Below are positions 27,823 through 35,378 of a stretch of 64,000 nt of DNA, one piece after another. The stretch's first letter is position 1. The number at the start of each line of letters is the position of its first letter. Below the pieces are notes generated by a model. That model was not told the DNA's origin. It ran no database searches and saw nothing but the letters and a program-made list of their open reading frames with translations. Position numbers and translations under genes: made by a program. The DNA is from Nocardioides salarius (GTDB lineage Bacteria; Actinomycetota; Actinomycetes; Propionibacteriales; Nocardioidaceae): NCBI RefSeq assembly GCF_016907435.1, contig NZ_JAFBBZ010000001.1, forward strand, positions 2,976,001-3,040,000, given 5' to 3'.

Positions 27823-29057
27823 GAGGTCGCGTGCGTCTGCTTGCGGATCTCGGCCTTGGCCAGGGCGTTCTTGTGCACCTCGTCGGGGCCGTCGGCGAAG
27901 CGCAGCGTGCGGATCGAGGCGTAGGCGTTGGCCAGCGGGAAGTCCTGGGAGAGGCCGCCGGCACCGTGCACCTGGATGGCCTTGTCGAGGATCCACTGCA
28001 CCGTCTTCGGCGTGGCGATCTTGATCGCCTGGATCTCGGTGTGGGCGCCGCGGGCACCCACGTCGTCCATCAGCCAGGCGGTCTTGAGCACCAGCAGGCG
28101 CAGCTGCTCGAGGCGCACCCGCGACTCCGCGATCCAGTCGCGCACCACGCCCTGCTCGGAGATGGCGCGGCCGAAGGCGACCCGCGAGTCGGCGCGGGTG
28201 CACATCAGCTCGATGGCCTTCTCGGCGACGCCGATGGCGCGCATGCAGTGGTGGATGCGGCCGGGGCCCAGGCGGGCCTGGGCGACGCCGAAGCCGCCGC
28301 CCTCCTCGCCGATCAGGTTCGAGACCGGCACCCGCACGTCCTCGAAGCGCAGCTCGGCGTGGCCGCCGTGCTCGTGGTCGTCGTAGCCCATCACGTGCAT
28401 CGGGCGCACCACGGTCAGGCCCGGGGTGTCACGCGGCACCAGGATCTGGCTCTGCTGACGGTGCCGCGAGGCGCTCGGGTCGGTCTTGCCCATCACGATG
28501 AAGACCTCGCACTGCGGGTTCATCGCGCCGGTGATCCACCACTTGCGCCCGTTGATGACGTACTCGTCGCCGTCGCGCACGATCGAGGTCTCGATGTTGG
28601 TGGCGTCGGAGGAGGCCACGTCGGGCTCGGTCATCGCGAAGGCCGAGCGGATCCGCCCCTCCATGAGCGGGCGCAGCCAGCGCTCCTGCTGCTCGGGGGT
28701 GCCGAACATCGCCAGCACCTCCATGTTGCCGGTGTCGGGCGCCGCGCAGTTGAGGGCGGCCGGGGCCAGGTGGCCGGCGCGGCCGGTGATCTCGGCGAGC
28801 GGGGCGTACTGCAGGTTGGTCAGCCCGGCGCCCAGGTCGCCGTAGTGGCCCACCGGCAGGAAGAGGTTCCACAGCCCGCGGCTGCGGGCCTCGGCGCGCA
28901 GCTCCTGCAGCACCGGCGCGGTCGACCAGGCCCAGCGGTCGTCGAGGCCGGCGAGCTGGTCGGCGAAGACCTTCTCGTTGGGGTGGACGTGGGTGTCCAT
29001 GAAGTCGAGCAGGCTCTCGCGCAGCTCCTGCGTACGGGCGTCGAAGGCGAAGTCCAT
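27819..29057 (-). CDS. ACAD10/ACAD11-type acyl-CoA dehydrogenase (LvaC-like)
   Basis: 412 residues. The sequence carries APDTGNMEVL, TEPDVASSDATNIE, RLGPGRIHHCMR and LRFADGPDEVH, which I recognise as hallmarks of the dehydrogenase half of animal ACAD10/ACAD11. The YEG catalytic motif of ordinary enzymes is replaced by ADGPDE. In animals and in the Pseudomonas levulinate pathway (LvaC), such proteins act on 4-phosphoryloxyacyl-CoA, removing phosphate to give an enoyl-CoA. The gene lies 29 bases after an APH-type kinase gene, the same order as the two halves of the animal fusion. Confidence 0.9.
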   Translation of the reverse strand: MDFAFDARTQELRESLLDFMDTHVHPNEKVFADQLAGLDDRWAWSTAPVLQELRAEARSRGLWNLFLPVGHYGDLGAGLTNLQYAPLAEITGRAGHLAPAALNCAAPDTGNMEVLAMFGTPEQQERWLRPLMEGRIRSAFAMTEPDVASSDATNIETSIVRDGDEYVINGRKWWITGAMNPQCEVFIVMGKTDPSASRHRQQSQILVPRDTPGLTVVRPMHVMGYDDHEHGGHAELRFEDVRVPVSNLIGEEGGGFGVAQARLGPGRIHHCMRAIGVAEKAIELMCTRADSRVAFGRAISEQGVVRDWIAESRVRLEQLRLLVLKTAWLMDDVGARGAHTEIQAIKIATPKTVQWILDKAIQVHGAGGLSQDFPLANAYASIRTLRFADGPDEVHKNALAKAEIRKQTHATS

Positions 29058-29086
29058 GGTGGGTCCCTCCAGGGGGTCGGGTCGGG

Positions 29087-30151
29087 TCAGAGGTGCGAGG
29101 TGGCGGCGAGCCCGGCCGCCAGCAGCGGCGGCACCGCCTCGCCGATGGCATCGAAGCCCTCGCCCACGGTCTGGCCGTGGGCGTGGCGGTAGTGGATGCC
29201 CTCGAGAATGACGGCGAGCTTGAGGTGGGCCAGGCCCAGGTGGAAGTCCATCGGGCCCAGGTCGCGCCCCGAGGCGGCGGCGTACGCCGCGAGCTGGTCG
29301 TCGGCCGAGGGGTAGCCGGGGGCGGTGGAGACGTCGGCCAGCCCGGCGTCGGCCACCGAGGCGCCGGACCCGGCGACCAGGCCCGCCAGCCGGTCGTAGA
29401 CGACCAGCAGCGCCAGGTCGGTCAGCGGGTCGCCGAGCGTGGCCATCTCCCAGTCGACGACCGCGCGCACCGGCTGCGGGTGGTCGGGGTCGACGAGCAG
29501 GTTGTCGAGGCGGTAGTCGCCGTGCACCACGGCGGGCGCGGCGTCGGGCGGCACGTGGGCGGCCAGGCGCTCGAGCAGCAGGTCGGCGTCGGGCAGGTCG
29601 CGGCTGCGTGAGCCCTCGAGCTGGCGGCCCCAGCGGCGCACCTGGCGCTCCAGGAAGCCGGCCGGGCGACCGAGGTCGCCCAGGCCGACCGCGTCGGGGT
29701 CGACGGCGTGCAGGTCGGCCAGCACCTCGACCATCCGCCCGACCAGTGCCCGGGTGCGTTCGGGCCCCAGCGGCTCGATCTCCTCGGCGCGGCGCAGCGC
29801 CACCCCGTCGACGACCTCCATCAGGTAGAACGGCGCGCCGAGCACGGCGTCGTCGGCGCAGTGCGCGTGCATCGCCGGGACCGGCACCGCGCTGTCGGCC
29901 AGGGCGTCCATCACCCGGTACTCGCGGCCCATGTCGTGGGCGGTGGCCTGCACGTGTCCCAGCGGGGGCCGGCGCAGCACCCATCGGCGCGCGGGCTCCT
30001 CGCGCACGTGCAGCGCGTAGGTGAGGTTGGAGCGTCCGCCGGTCAGCAGCCGCGCCTCGAGGGCGTCGGCGGCGGGCATCTCGCCGGGACGCTGCGCGTC
30101 GTACCAGCGCTGGACCGCGACCAGGTCGAGGCCGGGCAGCGCGCCGCTCAC
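29087..30151 (-). CDS. APH-type phosphotransferase, probable 4-hydroxyacyl-CoA kinase (LvaA-like)
   Basis: 354 residues from GTG 30151. The kinase catalytic motif VVHGDYRLDNLLVD (residues about 228-241) and the metal-binding VVDWEMATLGDPLTDLALL 20 residues later match the APH domain at the N-terminus of animal ACAD10/ACAD11 (HGDFRLDN and LDWELSTIG there). A Gly-rich GGRSNLTY loop is near residue 38. By analogy with LvaA it would phosphorylate the 4-hydroxyl of a 4-hydroxyacyl-CoA. Antibiotic resistance is not a likely role in this context. Confidence 0.86.
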   Translation of the reverse strand: MSGALPGLDLVAVQRWYDAQRPGEMPAADALEARLLTGGRSNLTYALHVREEPARRWVLRRPPLGHVQATAHDMGREYRVMDALADSAVPVPAMHAHCADDAVLGAPFYLMEVVDGVALRRAEEIEPLGPERTRALVGRMVEVLADLHAVDPDAVGLGDLGRPAGFLERQVRRWGRQLEGSRSRDLPDADLLLERLAAHVPPDAAPAVVHGDYRLDNLLVDPDHPQPVRAVVDWEMATLGDPLTDLALLVVYDRLAGLVAGSGASVADAGLADVSTAPGYPSADDQLAAYAAASGRDLGPMDFHLGLAHLKLAVILEGIHYRHAHGQTVGEGFDAIGEAVPPLLAAGLAATSHL

Positions 30152-30969
30152 GCGGGGCCCGCCAGGTGGTCGTCGAGCTTGGACTGCAGCCGGCGCATCC
30201 CGCCCAGCCAGCGGTCGGTGTCGGTGGCCCGGGCGGCGTAGTAGGCGGCGACCTCGGGGTGCGGCAGCACCAGGAAGCGGTCGTCGGCCAGGGCGTCGAC
30301 CCAGCAGCCGGCGACGGTCTCGGGGGTGAGCGCCTCGTCGTGGGAGAGCAGGTCCTGCAGCGGGCCGGCCTCCTCGAGCATCCGGGTGCGCACGCCCTGC
30401 GGGCAGATTGCCTGCACGGTGACGCCGCGGTGGCCGTAGGTCACCGAGAGCCACTCGGCGAAGCCGACCGCGGCGTGCTTGGTCACCGAGTACGGCGCGC
30501 TGCCGATCATCGTCAGCAGGCCCGCGGCCGAGGCGGTCACCACGAACCGCCCGCCCTCGCCGCCGGCCTCGGCGGAGGCGACCCACTCGGGCACCAGCAG
30601 CCGGGCGGCGCGCACGTGGGCCATCACGTTGACGTCGACGACCCGCTCCCACACGTCGTCGGGGGTCTGCAGGCTGTCGGGGCCGCCGGCACCGTCGATG
30701 CCGGCGTTGGCCAGGTAGACGTCGATGCGGCCGAGCTCGGCGGTGGCCTCCTCGACCAGGGCGCGCACACCCGCGTCGGAGGAGCAGTCGCCGGGCACGG
30801 CGACCGCGCCGATCTCCTCGGCCGTGCGGCGTACGGCGTCGGCGTCGAGGTCGTTGACCACGACCCGGGCGCCCTCGGCGACCAGGCGGGTGGCCAGCGC
30901 GCGGCCGATGCCGCCGGCGGCGCCGGTGACGACCGCGCCGCGGCCGGCCAGCGCCTCGTGGCCGGCCAT
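30148..30969 (-). CDS. SDR family oxidoreductase
   Basis: About 273 residues. The NAD(P)-binding motif TGAAGGIGRA is near residue 16, NAG in YLANAGID, and the active-site Tyr and Lys in YSVTK near residue 160. A start at ATG 30969 shares one base with the upstream stop; GTG 30972 would add one residue and overlap by four. The gene's stop overlaps the kinase gene. It might interconvert a keto- and hydroxyacyl-CoA in the pathway; the direction and substrate are not visible from sequence. Confidence 0.9.
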   Translation of the reverse strand: MAGHEALAGRGAVVTGAAGGIGRALATRLVAEGARVVVNDLDADAVRRTAEEIGAVAVPGDCSSDAGVRALVEEATAELGRIDVYLANAGIDGAGGPDSLQTPDDVWERVVDVNVMAHVRAARLLVPEWVASAEAGGEGGRFVVTASAAGLLTMIGSAPYSVTKHAAVGFAEWLSVTYGHRGVTVQAICPQGVRTRMLEEAGPLQDLLSHDEALTPETVAGCWVDALADDRFLVLPHPEVAAYYAARATDTDRWLGGMRRLQSKLDDHLAGPA

Positions 30970-31721
30970 CACACGCCGCCGGTGAGGGTGACGCCGCCGT
31001 CGATGAGCAGGGTCTGGCCGGTCACCCAGTCGGCGTCCTCGGAGAGCAGGAAGGCGACCGCGCCGGCGACGTCCTCGGGCACGCCGAGGCGCTTGAGCGG
31101 GTACTGCGAGGACACCTCCTCCTCGCGGCCCTCGTAGAGCGCCGAGGCGAACTGGGTCTTGACCACCGCGGGCGCGACGGCGTTGACGCGGATGGTCGGG
31201 CCGAGCTCGACGGCCAGCGACTCGGTCAGCGAGATCATCATCGCCTTGCTGGCGCCGTACATCGAGATGCCCGGGGCGGGCTTGACGCCGCTGACCGAGG
31301 AGATGTTGACGACCGAGCCGCCGTGCTCGCCCATCCAGGCGCGGTGCGCGGCCTGCACCCAGGCCAGTGCGCCGATCGCGTTGACCTCGACGATCTTGCG
31401 GGCGGCGTCGAGGTCGAGGTCGACGAGGGGACCGTAGGCGGGGTTGATGCCCGCGTTGTTGACCAGCAGGTCGAGGCTGCCGAAGGTCTCGACGGCACGC
31501 GTCACGACCTCCTCGCGGTGCGCGGGGTCGTCGGCCTTCCCGGCGACGGCCAGGGCCACGTCGGGACCGCCCAGGGTGCGCACGGCCTCCTCGAGGGCCT
31601 CGGGCTTGCGGGCGGTCAGCACGACGCGCGCGCCCTCGTCGACGAGTCGCTGGGCGATGCCAAGGCCGATCCCGCGGCTGGCGCCGGTGACGACGGCGGT
31701 GCGGCCCTTGAGTCCCTGCAT
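30969..31721 (-). CDS. SDR family oxidoreductase (FabG-like)
   Basis: 250 residues, the typical classical SDR length. TGASRGIGLG (residues about 13-22), LVNNAGINPAYGP, the catalytic Ser in NISSVSG and YGASK are all present, and the C-terminus ends with TGQTLLIDGGVTLTGG. It is the first gene of the eight-gene operon and diverges from a TetR regulator, with a palindromic operator in the 59-base gap. A 3-keto- or 4-keto-acyl reductase role would fit the operon. Confidence 0.92.
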   Translation of the reverse strand: MQGLKGRTAVVTGASRGIGLGIAQRLVDEGARVVLTARKPEALEEAVRTLGGPDVALAVAGKADDPAHREEVVTRAVETFGSLDLLVNNAGINPAYGPLVDLDLDAARKIVEVNAIGALAWVQAAHRAWMGEHGGSVVNISSVSGVKPAPGISMYGASKAMMISLTESLAVELGPTIRVNAVAPAVVKTQFASALYEGREEEVSSQYPLKRLGVPEDVAGAVAFLLSEDADWVTGQTLLIDGGVTLTGGV

Positions 31722-31756
31722 GGTGCTCCCTCTCGAGTGGGTCGTTGCGCTCTGAC

Positions 31757-31770
31757 TAAGCGCTTGCTTA
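31757..31770. promoter_or_regulatory. Palindromic operator between SDR operon and TetR gene
   Basis: TAAGCGCTTGCTTA is an AAGCGCTT palindrome with a second AAGC/GCTT symmetry. It is centred in the 59-base gap between the divergent starts at 31721 and 31781. AGCGCTTGCT-like sites are typical for TetR/FadR-type regulators of acyl-CoA metabolism in Actinobacteria. It should control both directions. ATG 31781 has no clear ribosome binding site and may be leaderless. Confidence 0.65.
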
Positions 31771-31780
31771 CTCTGACGCC

Positions 31781-32371
31781 ATGGCCGCCGCCCGTCAACC
31801 CTCCACCACCGACGCGCGCGAGCGCCTGCTCGAGGCGGCGGTGGCCTCGTTCGCGGCCCGGGGTTTCCACGGCACCACGACCCGTGACATCGCTGCCGGC
31901 GCGGGGATGAGCCCGGCCGCGCTCTACGTGCACCACCGCTCCAAGGAGGAGCTGCTGCACCAGATCGCGCGGGAGGGGCACCTGCGCACGCTCGCGCTGG
32001 TGGAGGCCGCCGTCGCCGAGGGCGAGGGACCGGTCGGGCAGCTGACGCGGCTGGTCGAGGAGTTCGTGCGCCACCACGCCCTGACCCACACCACCGCGCG
32101 GATCATCAACTACGAGATGGCCGCGTTGAGCCCCGAGCACCTCGACGAGATCATGGACCTGCGCCGGCGCATCGACGCCGTCGTCCGCGACGTCATCGAC
32201 CGCGGCGTCGCGGCCGGGGTGCTGGCCACGGCCGATCCCGCGATGACCGCGACCGCGCTGCTGTCGCTGGGCATCGACGTGGCGCGGTGGTACCGCGACG
32301 ACGCCGGCTGGACCCCCGAGCAGGTCGCCGCGCACTACCGCGACCTGGCGCTGCGGATGGCCGGCGCCTGA
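31781..32371 (+). CDS. TetR family transcriptional regulator
   Basis: 196 residues. The N-terminal helix-turn-helix is complete: ARERLLEAAVASFAARGFHG then TTTRDIAAGAGMSPAALYVHHRSKEELLHQI. The rest is a helical ligand-binding domain with an acyl-CoA-regulator-like composition (TARIINYEMAALSPEHLDEI). It lies head to head with the catabolic operon and is the obvious repressor candidate for it. Confidence 0.93.
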   Translation: MAAARQPSTTDARERLLEAAVASFAARGFHGTTTRDIAAGAGMSPAALYVHHRSKEELLHQIAREGHLRTLALVEAAVAEGEGPVGQLTRLVEEFVRHHALTHTTARIINYEMAALSPEHLDEIMDLRRRIDAVVRDVIDRGVAAGVLATADPAMTATALLSLGIDVARWYRDDAGWTPEQVAAHYRDLALRMAGA

Positions 32372-32402
32372 GGCTCGGCGGACGGCGGGTGGGCCGGTCA
32401 CC

Positions 32403-32450
32403 GGGTCTCGGCGTCGTTCGTCGCTGGCGCTCCTCACTGCTCGACCGACA
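32403..32450 (-). repeat. Single copy of the palindromic element arm
   Basis: A degenerate single copy of the left-arm repeat in inverted orientation, ending CTGCTCGACCGACA. It lies in the 91-base gap between two convergent genes (TetR and a lipoprotein). It may work as a bidirectional terminator in the same way as the cluster at 22.8-23.3 kb. Confidence 0.75.
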
Positions 32451-32462
32451 GAGGCGGGTGGC

Positions 32463-33131
32463 TCAGGCCTCCTCGAGGGAGGAGACGACCATGTCGGCCA
32501 CCTCCGCGGCGTCGGCCGCGTCGGCGGAGGTGACGGTGATGGTGACGACGTCGGCACCGACCTGGGCCAGCAGCACCTCGAACTGGCCCGGGGTGCCGTT
32601 GATGTCGAGCTGGTAGTCGGCGCGCAGCACGTCGCCGACGGGGGAGTCGACGGTGGCCACGTCGCCGGTGGTGTCGGCGAACTGCTCGAGCTGCTGGGCG
32701 AGCTGCTGCTCCGCGGGCAGCTCGCCGGGCTGGTGCAGCACGTTGACGTTGGTGAGCACGCCGCCCTGGGCCCCGCCGTCGGCGACCGCGACCAGGTCGA
32801 CGTCCTGCAGCGTCGCCTCGAGCTGCGGGGGCGGCACACCGAGCCGCTCGGCGATCGAGGCGAGCGCGCCGTCCTCGCCGTCGGCCAGCGCCTCCTGGGC
32901 CTCGAGGCTCTCCCAGCCCTCCGGCAGGCGCAGGCGCACCTGGTCGGTGCTGACCTCCTGGGTGCCGTCGTCGGCCGAGGTGTCCTCGGGGCTGTCCTGG
33001 GAGGGGGTCGACGTCGACTCGGCGGCGGAGCCGGTGCCGGCGTCGTCGCCCCCGCAGGCGGCCAGGCCGCCGGCAGCGAGGACGGCGAGCAGGGCGAGGG
33101 AGGCGGGTGCGGTGCGCGGACGTGGCTTCAC
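32463..33131 (-). CDS. Secreted lipoprotein of unknown function
   Basis: 222 residues from GTG 33131, overlapping the PAP2 gene stop by four bases. A signal peptide with the lipobox GGLAACGG is followed by a Ser/Thr/Asp-rich linker of about 35 residues. A globular domain follows (VRLRLPEGWESLEAQEALAD) with a repeated pattern of the type found in small actinobacterial LpqN-like or DUF domains. No catalytic motif was recognised. It is likely cell-envelope anchored. Confidence 0.82.
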   Translation of the reverse strand: MKPRPRTAPASLALLAVLAAGGLAACGGDDAGTGSAAESTSTPSQDSPEDTSADDGTQEVSTDQVRLRLPEGWESLEAQEALADGEDGALASIAERLGVPPPQLEATLQDVDLVAVADGGAQGGVLTNVNVLHQPGELPAEQQLAQQLEQFADTTGDVATVDSPVGDVLRADYQLDINGTPGQFEVLLAQVGADVVTITVTSADAADAAEVADMVVSSLEEA

Positions 33132-34102
33132 TCCCGGACGGTACCCACCTGCTCGGGCCCCACACCTGGCCGCCGCTCCCACATGGCGGCGAGGGCCACC
33201 ACGGCCAGCGCGAGGACGGCTCCGGCCACGATGTCGACGACGTAGTGCTCGGCGAAGTAGACCAGCGCCAGGCTCATCAGGGCCGGGTAGCCCAGCAGCA
33301 GCCACCGCCAGGGCGAGCCCAGCCGCTGCACCGCGTGCACGGCGACCAGGAAGGCGATCCCGGCGTGCAGGGAGGGCATCGCGGCCACGGGGTTGCCCAC
33401 GCCCTGCAGCACCAGGTCGAGGCGGCCGATGCCCAGGTCGTCCCAGCCCCGGCCGGTGAGCCGGGTGACCTCGCCCATCAGGCCCTCGCGCGAGGCCATC
33501 CACGGCGGGGCCATCGGGTAGAGGACGTAGACGACCAGGGCCCCGAAGCAGATCATCAGGTAGCGCCGCATCCACCGCGCCCAGGCCGCCCGGTCGCGTA
33601 CCCACAGCACCGCGGCCAGGCTCAGCCCCACCAGGAAGTGGCTGGCGTAGACGGTGGTCAGCACGACGTCGTACCAGGAGGGCGACGCGGCGCGCAGGCA
33701 CGGGCGCCCGCACCACGCGGCCTGCAGGTGCTCGGTCGGGGTGGTGCCGCCGCCGAGCCACTCGTCGACCCGGATCGGCATCGTCCAGTGCACCGGCAGG
33801 CCGAGCTCGTCGGTCAGGCCGCGGCTGTAGAAGTAGACGACCAGGCCGAGCATCGGCAGCGACCAGTCGCGCAGGAAGCGCAGGTGGTGGCGGGCCGGGG
33901 CCTCGACGTCCCAGGCGATGGTGCCCAGCCACAGCCACACGAAGACCTGGACGGTGTCGTTGGGGATGCCCAGGGCGCTCGACCAGGCCACGAGCGCCGT
34001 CGCCCACGCCGCCACCGCCAGCGCGCGGGGCAGCCGGCGGGTGCGACCGGTGGTCGGGGCCGCGACCGTCTCCGGCGCGGTCCCGGTGAGGCTCGAGGCC
34101 AT
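33128..34102 (-). CDS. PAP2 superfamily membrane protein
   Basis: 324 residues with about six to seven membrane helices. The phosphatase/transferase motifs are NPVAAMPSLHAG (near residue 243) and YFAEHYVVDIVAG near residue 285, which correspond to C2 and C3 of the PAP2 family and place the nucleophilic His at the membrane face. This is the PAP2_3/inositol phosphorylceramide synthase-like branch found in Actinobacteria. A role in phosphatidic-acid or glycolipid metabolism is plausible. Confidence 0.9.
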   Translation of the reverse strand: MASSLTGTAPETVAAPTTGRTRRLPRALAVAAWATALVAWSSALGIPNDTVQVFVWLWLGTIAWDVEAPARHHLRFLRDWSLPMLGLVVYFYSRGLTDELGLPVHWTMPIRVDEWLGGGTTPTEHLQAAWCGRPCLRAASPSWYDVVLTTVYASHFLVGLSLAAVLWVRDRAAWARWMRRYLMICFGALVVYVLYPMAPPWMASREGLMGEVTRLTGRGWDDLGIGRLDLVLQGVGNPVAAMPSLHAGIAFLVAVHAVQRLGSPWRWLLLGYPALMSLALVYFAEHYVVDIVAGAVLALAVVALAAMWERRPGVGPEQVGTVRE

Positions 34103-34123
34103 GGCAGGAGCCTAGGCACGACA

Positions 34124-34159
34124 ACGGCCGGGCGGCGCCCGCAGGCGCCGCCCGGCCGT
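34124..34159 (-). terminator. Strong hairpin terminator after the second dehydrogenase operon
   Basis: ACGGCCGGGCGGCGCC (34124-34139) pairs perfectly with GGCGCCGCCCGGCCGT (34144-34159) over a 4-base CGCA loop, followed on the minus strand by TTGTCG. It lies 65-100 bases past the stop of the dehydrogenase gene ending at 34224, and upstream of the PAP2 start. Confidence 0.82.
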
Positions 34160-34170
34160 GGCCGTCGGTG

Positions 34171-34220
34171 GGTCGGACCAGGTCGGACCAGGTCGGACCA
34201 GGTCGGACCAGGTCGGACCA
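34171..34220. repeat. Five perfect tandem copies of a 10-bp repeat
   Basis: GGTCGGACCA is repeated five times without change, directly before the stop codon region of the dehydrogenase gene (34224) and after the terminator hairpin. Each unit contains a small GGTC/GACC dyad. It is non-coding and is a candidate slippage-prone minisatellite. Confidence 0.95.
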
Positions 34221-34223
34221 GGG

Positions 34224-35369
34224 TCAGGCGATCGCCAGCGGGTCGAGGTCCTCGTGGTCGGTGACGCGCTCCGCGAGCCCACCGAGGTGGTGGCTGCCGT
34301 CGCCGAGCAGGTGCTCGAGCATCGTCAGCACCGACATGTAGGAGCCCACGGCGTACTCCGCGGTCATGCCGATGCCGCCGTGCAGCTGGATGGCCTCCTG
34401 GCCCACGTGCCGCCCGGCCCGGCTGACCTGCAGCCCGGCGCGGGCCGCCGCGTCGCGCACGGCGACCGGGTCGCCGCTCTCGACGACCATCGTGGCCCAC
34501 TGCACGAGGCTGGTGGCCAGCTCGAGCGAGACGTACATGTCGGCGGCCCGGAACGTCAGCGCCTGGAAGGTGCTGAGCGGCACCCCGAACTGCTTGCGGC
34601 TCTTGAGGTACGACGTGGTCTGCACGAGCGCGACCTCCATCGCCCCGATCGCCTGATTGCCGGCCATGATCCGGCCCAGGTCGAGGATGGTGGCGATGCT
34701 GCCGGTCAGGTCGCGGCCCGGCTCGCCCAGCGGCGTGGCCGGGGTGGCGTCGAGCACGACCTTGGCCGCGCGGCCCCCGTCGTACGTCGGGTAGGCGCTG
34801 CGGGTGGCCGCCTCGCCGTCGACGACGAAGAGGCCGGTGCCGCCGTCGGGCAGCCGGGCGCTGACCACGAGGGTCTCGGCCCGCGCGCCCTGGACGACCG
34901 GTTCCTTGGTGCCGCTCAGGCTCCACGAGCCGCCGTCGTCGGTGGCGGTGACCGCGGAGGCGGTCGGTGCCCAGCGCGAGCCCGGCTCGTCGTGGGCGAA
35001 GGCCAGCAGCCGCTCGCCGGCGGCCAGCGAGCCGAGGAGCTCGCTGCGCTGCTCGGCGCTGCCGCAGGCCTGCACCAGGCCGCCGGCGAGCACCACCGCG
35101 GTCACGTAGGGCTCGGGGGCGACCACGCGCCCCAGCTCCTGGCACACGATCGCGATCTCGACCGGCCCGGCGCCCACGCCGCCGTCGTCCTCCGAGAACG
35201 GCAGGCCCAGCAGGCCCATCTCGGCCATCTGGGTCCAGGTCTTCTCGGAGAAGCCCGGGTCGGCCTTGGTGGTCTGGCGACGCTGCTCGAAGTCGCCGTA
35301 CGCCTTGGTCAGCAGCCCGCGCACCGCGTCGCGGAGGGCGTTCTGCTCGTCGTCGTAGGTGAAGTCCAT
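34224..35369 (-). CDS. Acyl-CoA dehydrogenase family protein (FadE partner subunit)
   Basis: 381 residues (MDFTYDDEQNALRDAVRGLL...). The acyl-CoA dehydrogenase fold is clear from the family helices KSRKQFGVPLSTFQALTFRA and AIQLHGGIGMTAEY. No Glu stands at the usual YEGTxE site (the C-terminus reads YMSVLTMLEHLL). The stop is followed by the 10-bp repeats and a terminator. It is the second gene of a two-gene operon, nine bases after the other dehydrogenase, and they probably form an alpha2beta2 enzyme. Confidence 0.9.
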   Translation of the reverse strand: MDFTYDDEQNALRDAVRGLLTKAYGDFEQRRQTTKADPGFSEKTWTQMAEMGLLGLPFSEDDGGVGAGPVEIAIVCQELGRVVAPEPYVTAVVLAGGLVQACGSAEQRSELLGSLAAGERLLAFAHDEPGSRWAPTASAVTATDDGGSWSLSGTKEPVVQGARAETLVVSARLPDGGTGLFVVDGEAATRSAYPTYDGGRAAKVVLDATPATPLGEPGRDLTGSIATILDLGRIMAGNQAIGAMEVALVQTTSYLKSRKQFGVPLSTFQALTFRAADMYVSLELATSLVQWATMVVESGDPVAVRDAAARAGLQVSRAGRHVGQEAIQLHGGIGMTAEYAVGSYMSVLTMLEHLLGDGSHHLGGLAERVTDHEDLDPLAIA

Positions 35370-35378
35370 GTCTGCTCC

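Noticed and set aside
29087..30151. Antibiotic (aminoglycoside) resistance gene
   Set aside because: The APH fold is shared, but sequence context and motifs fit the LvaA/ACAD kinase group within an acyl-CoA operon.
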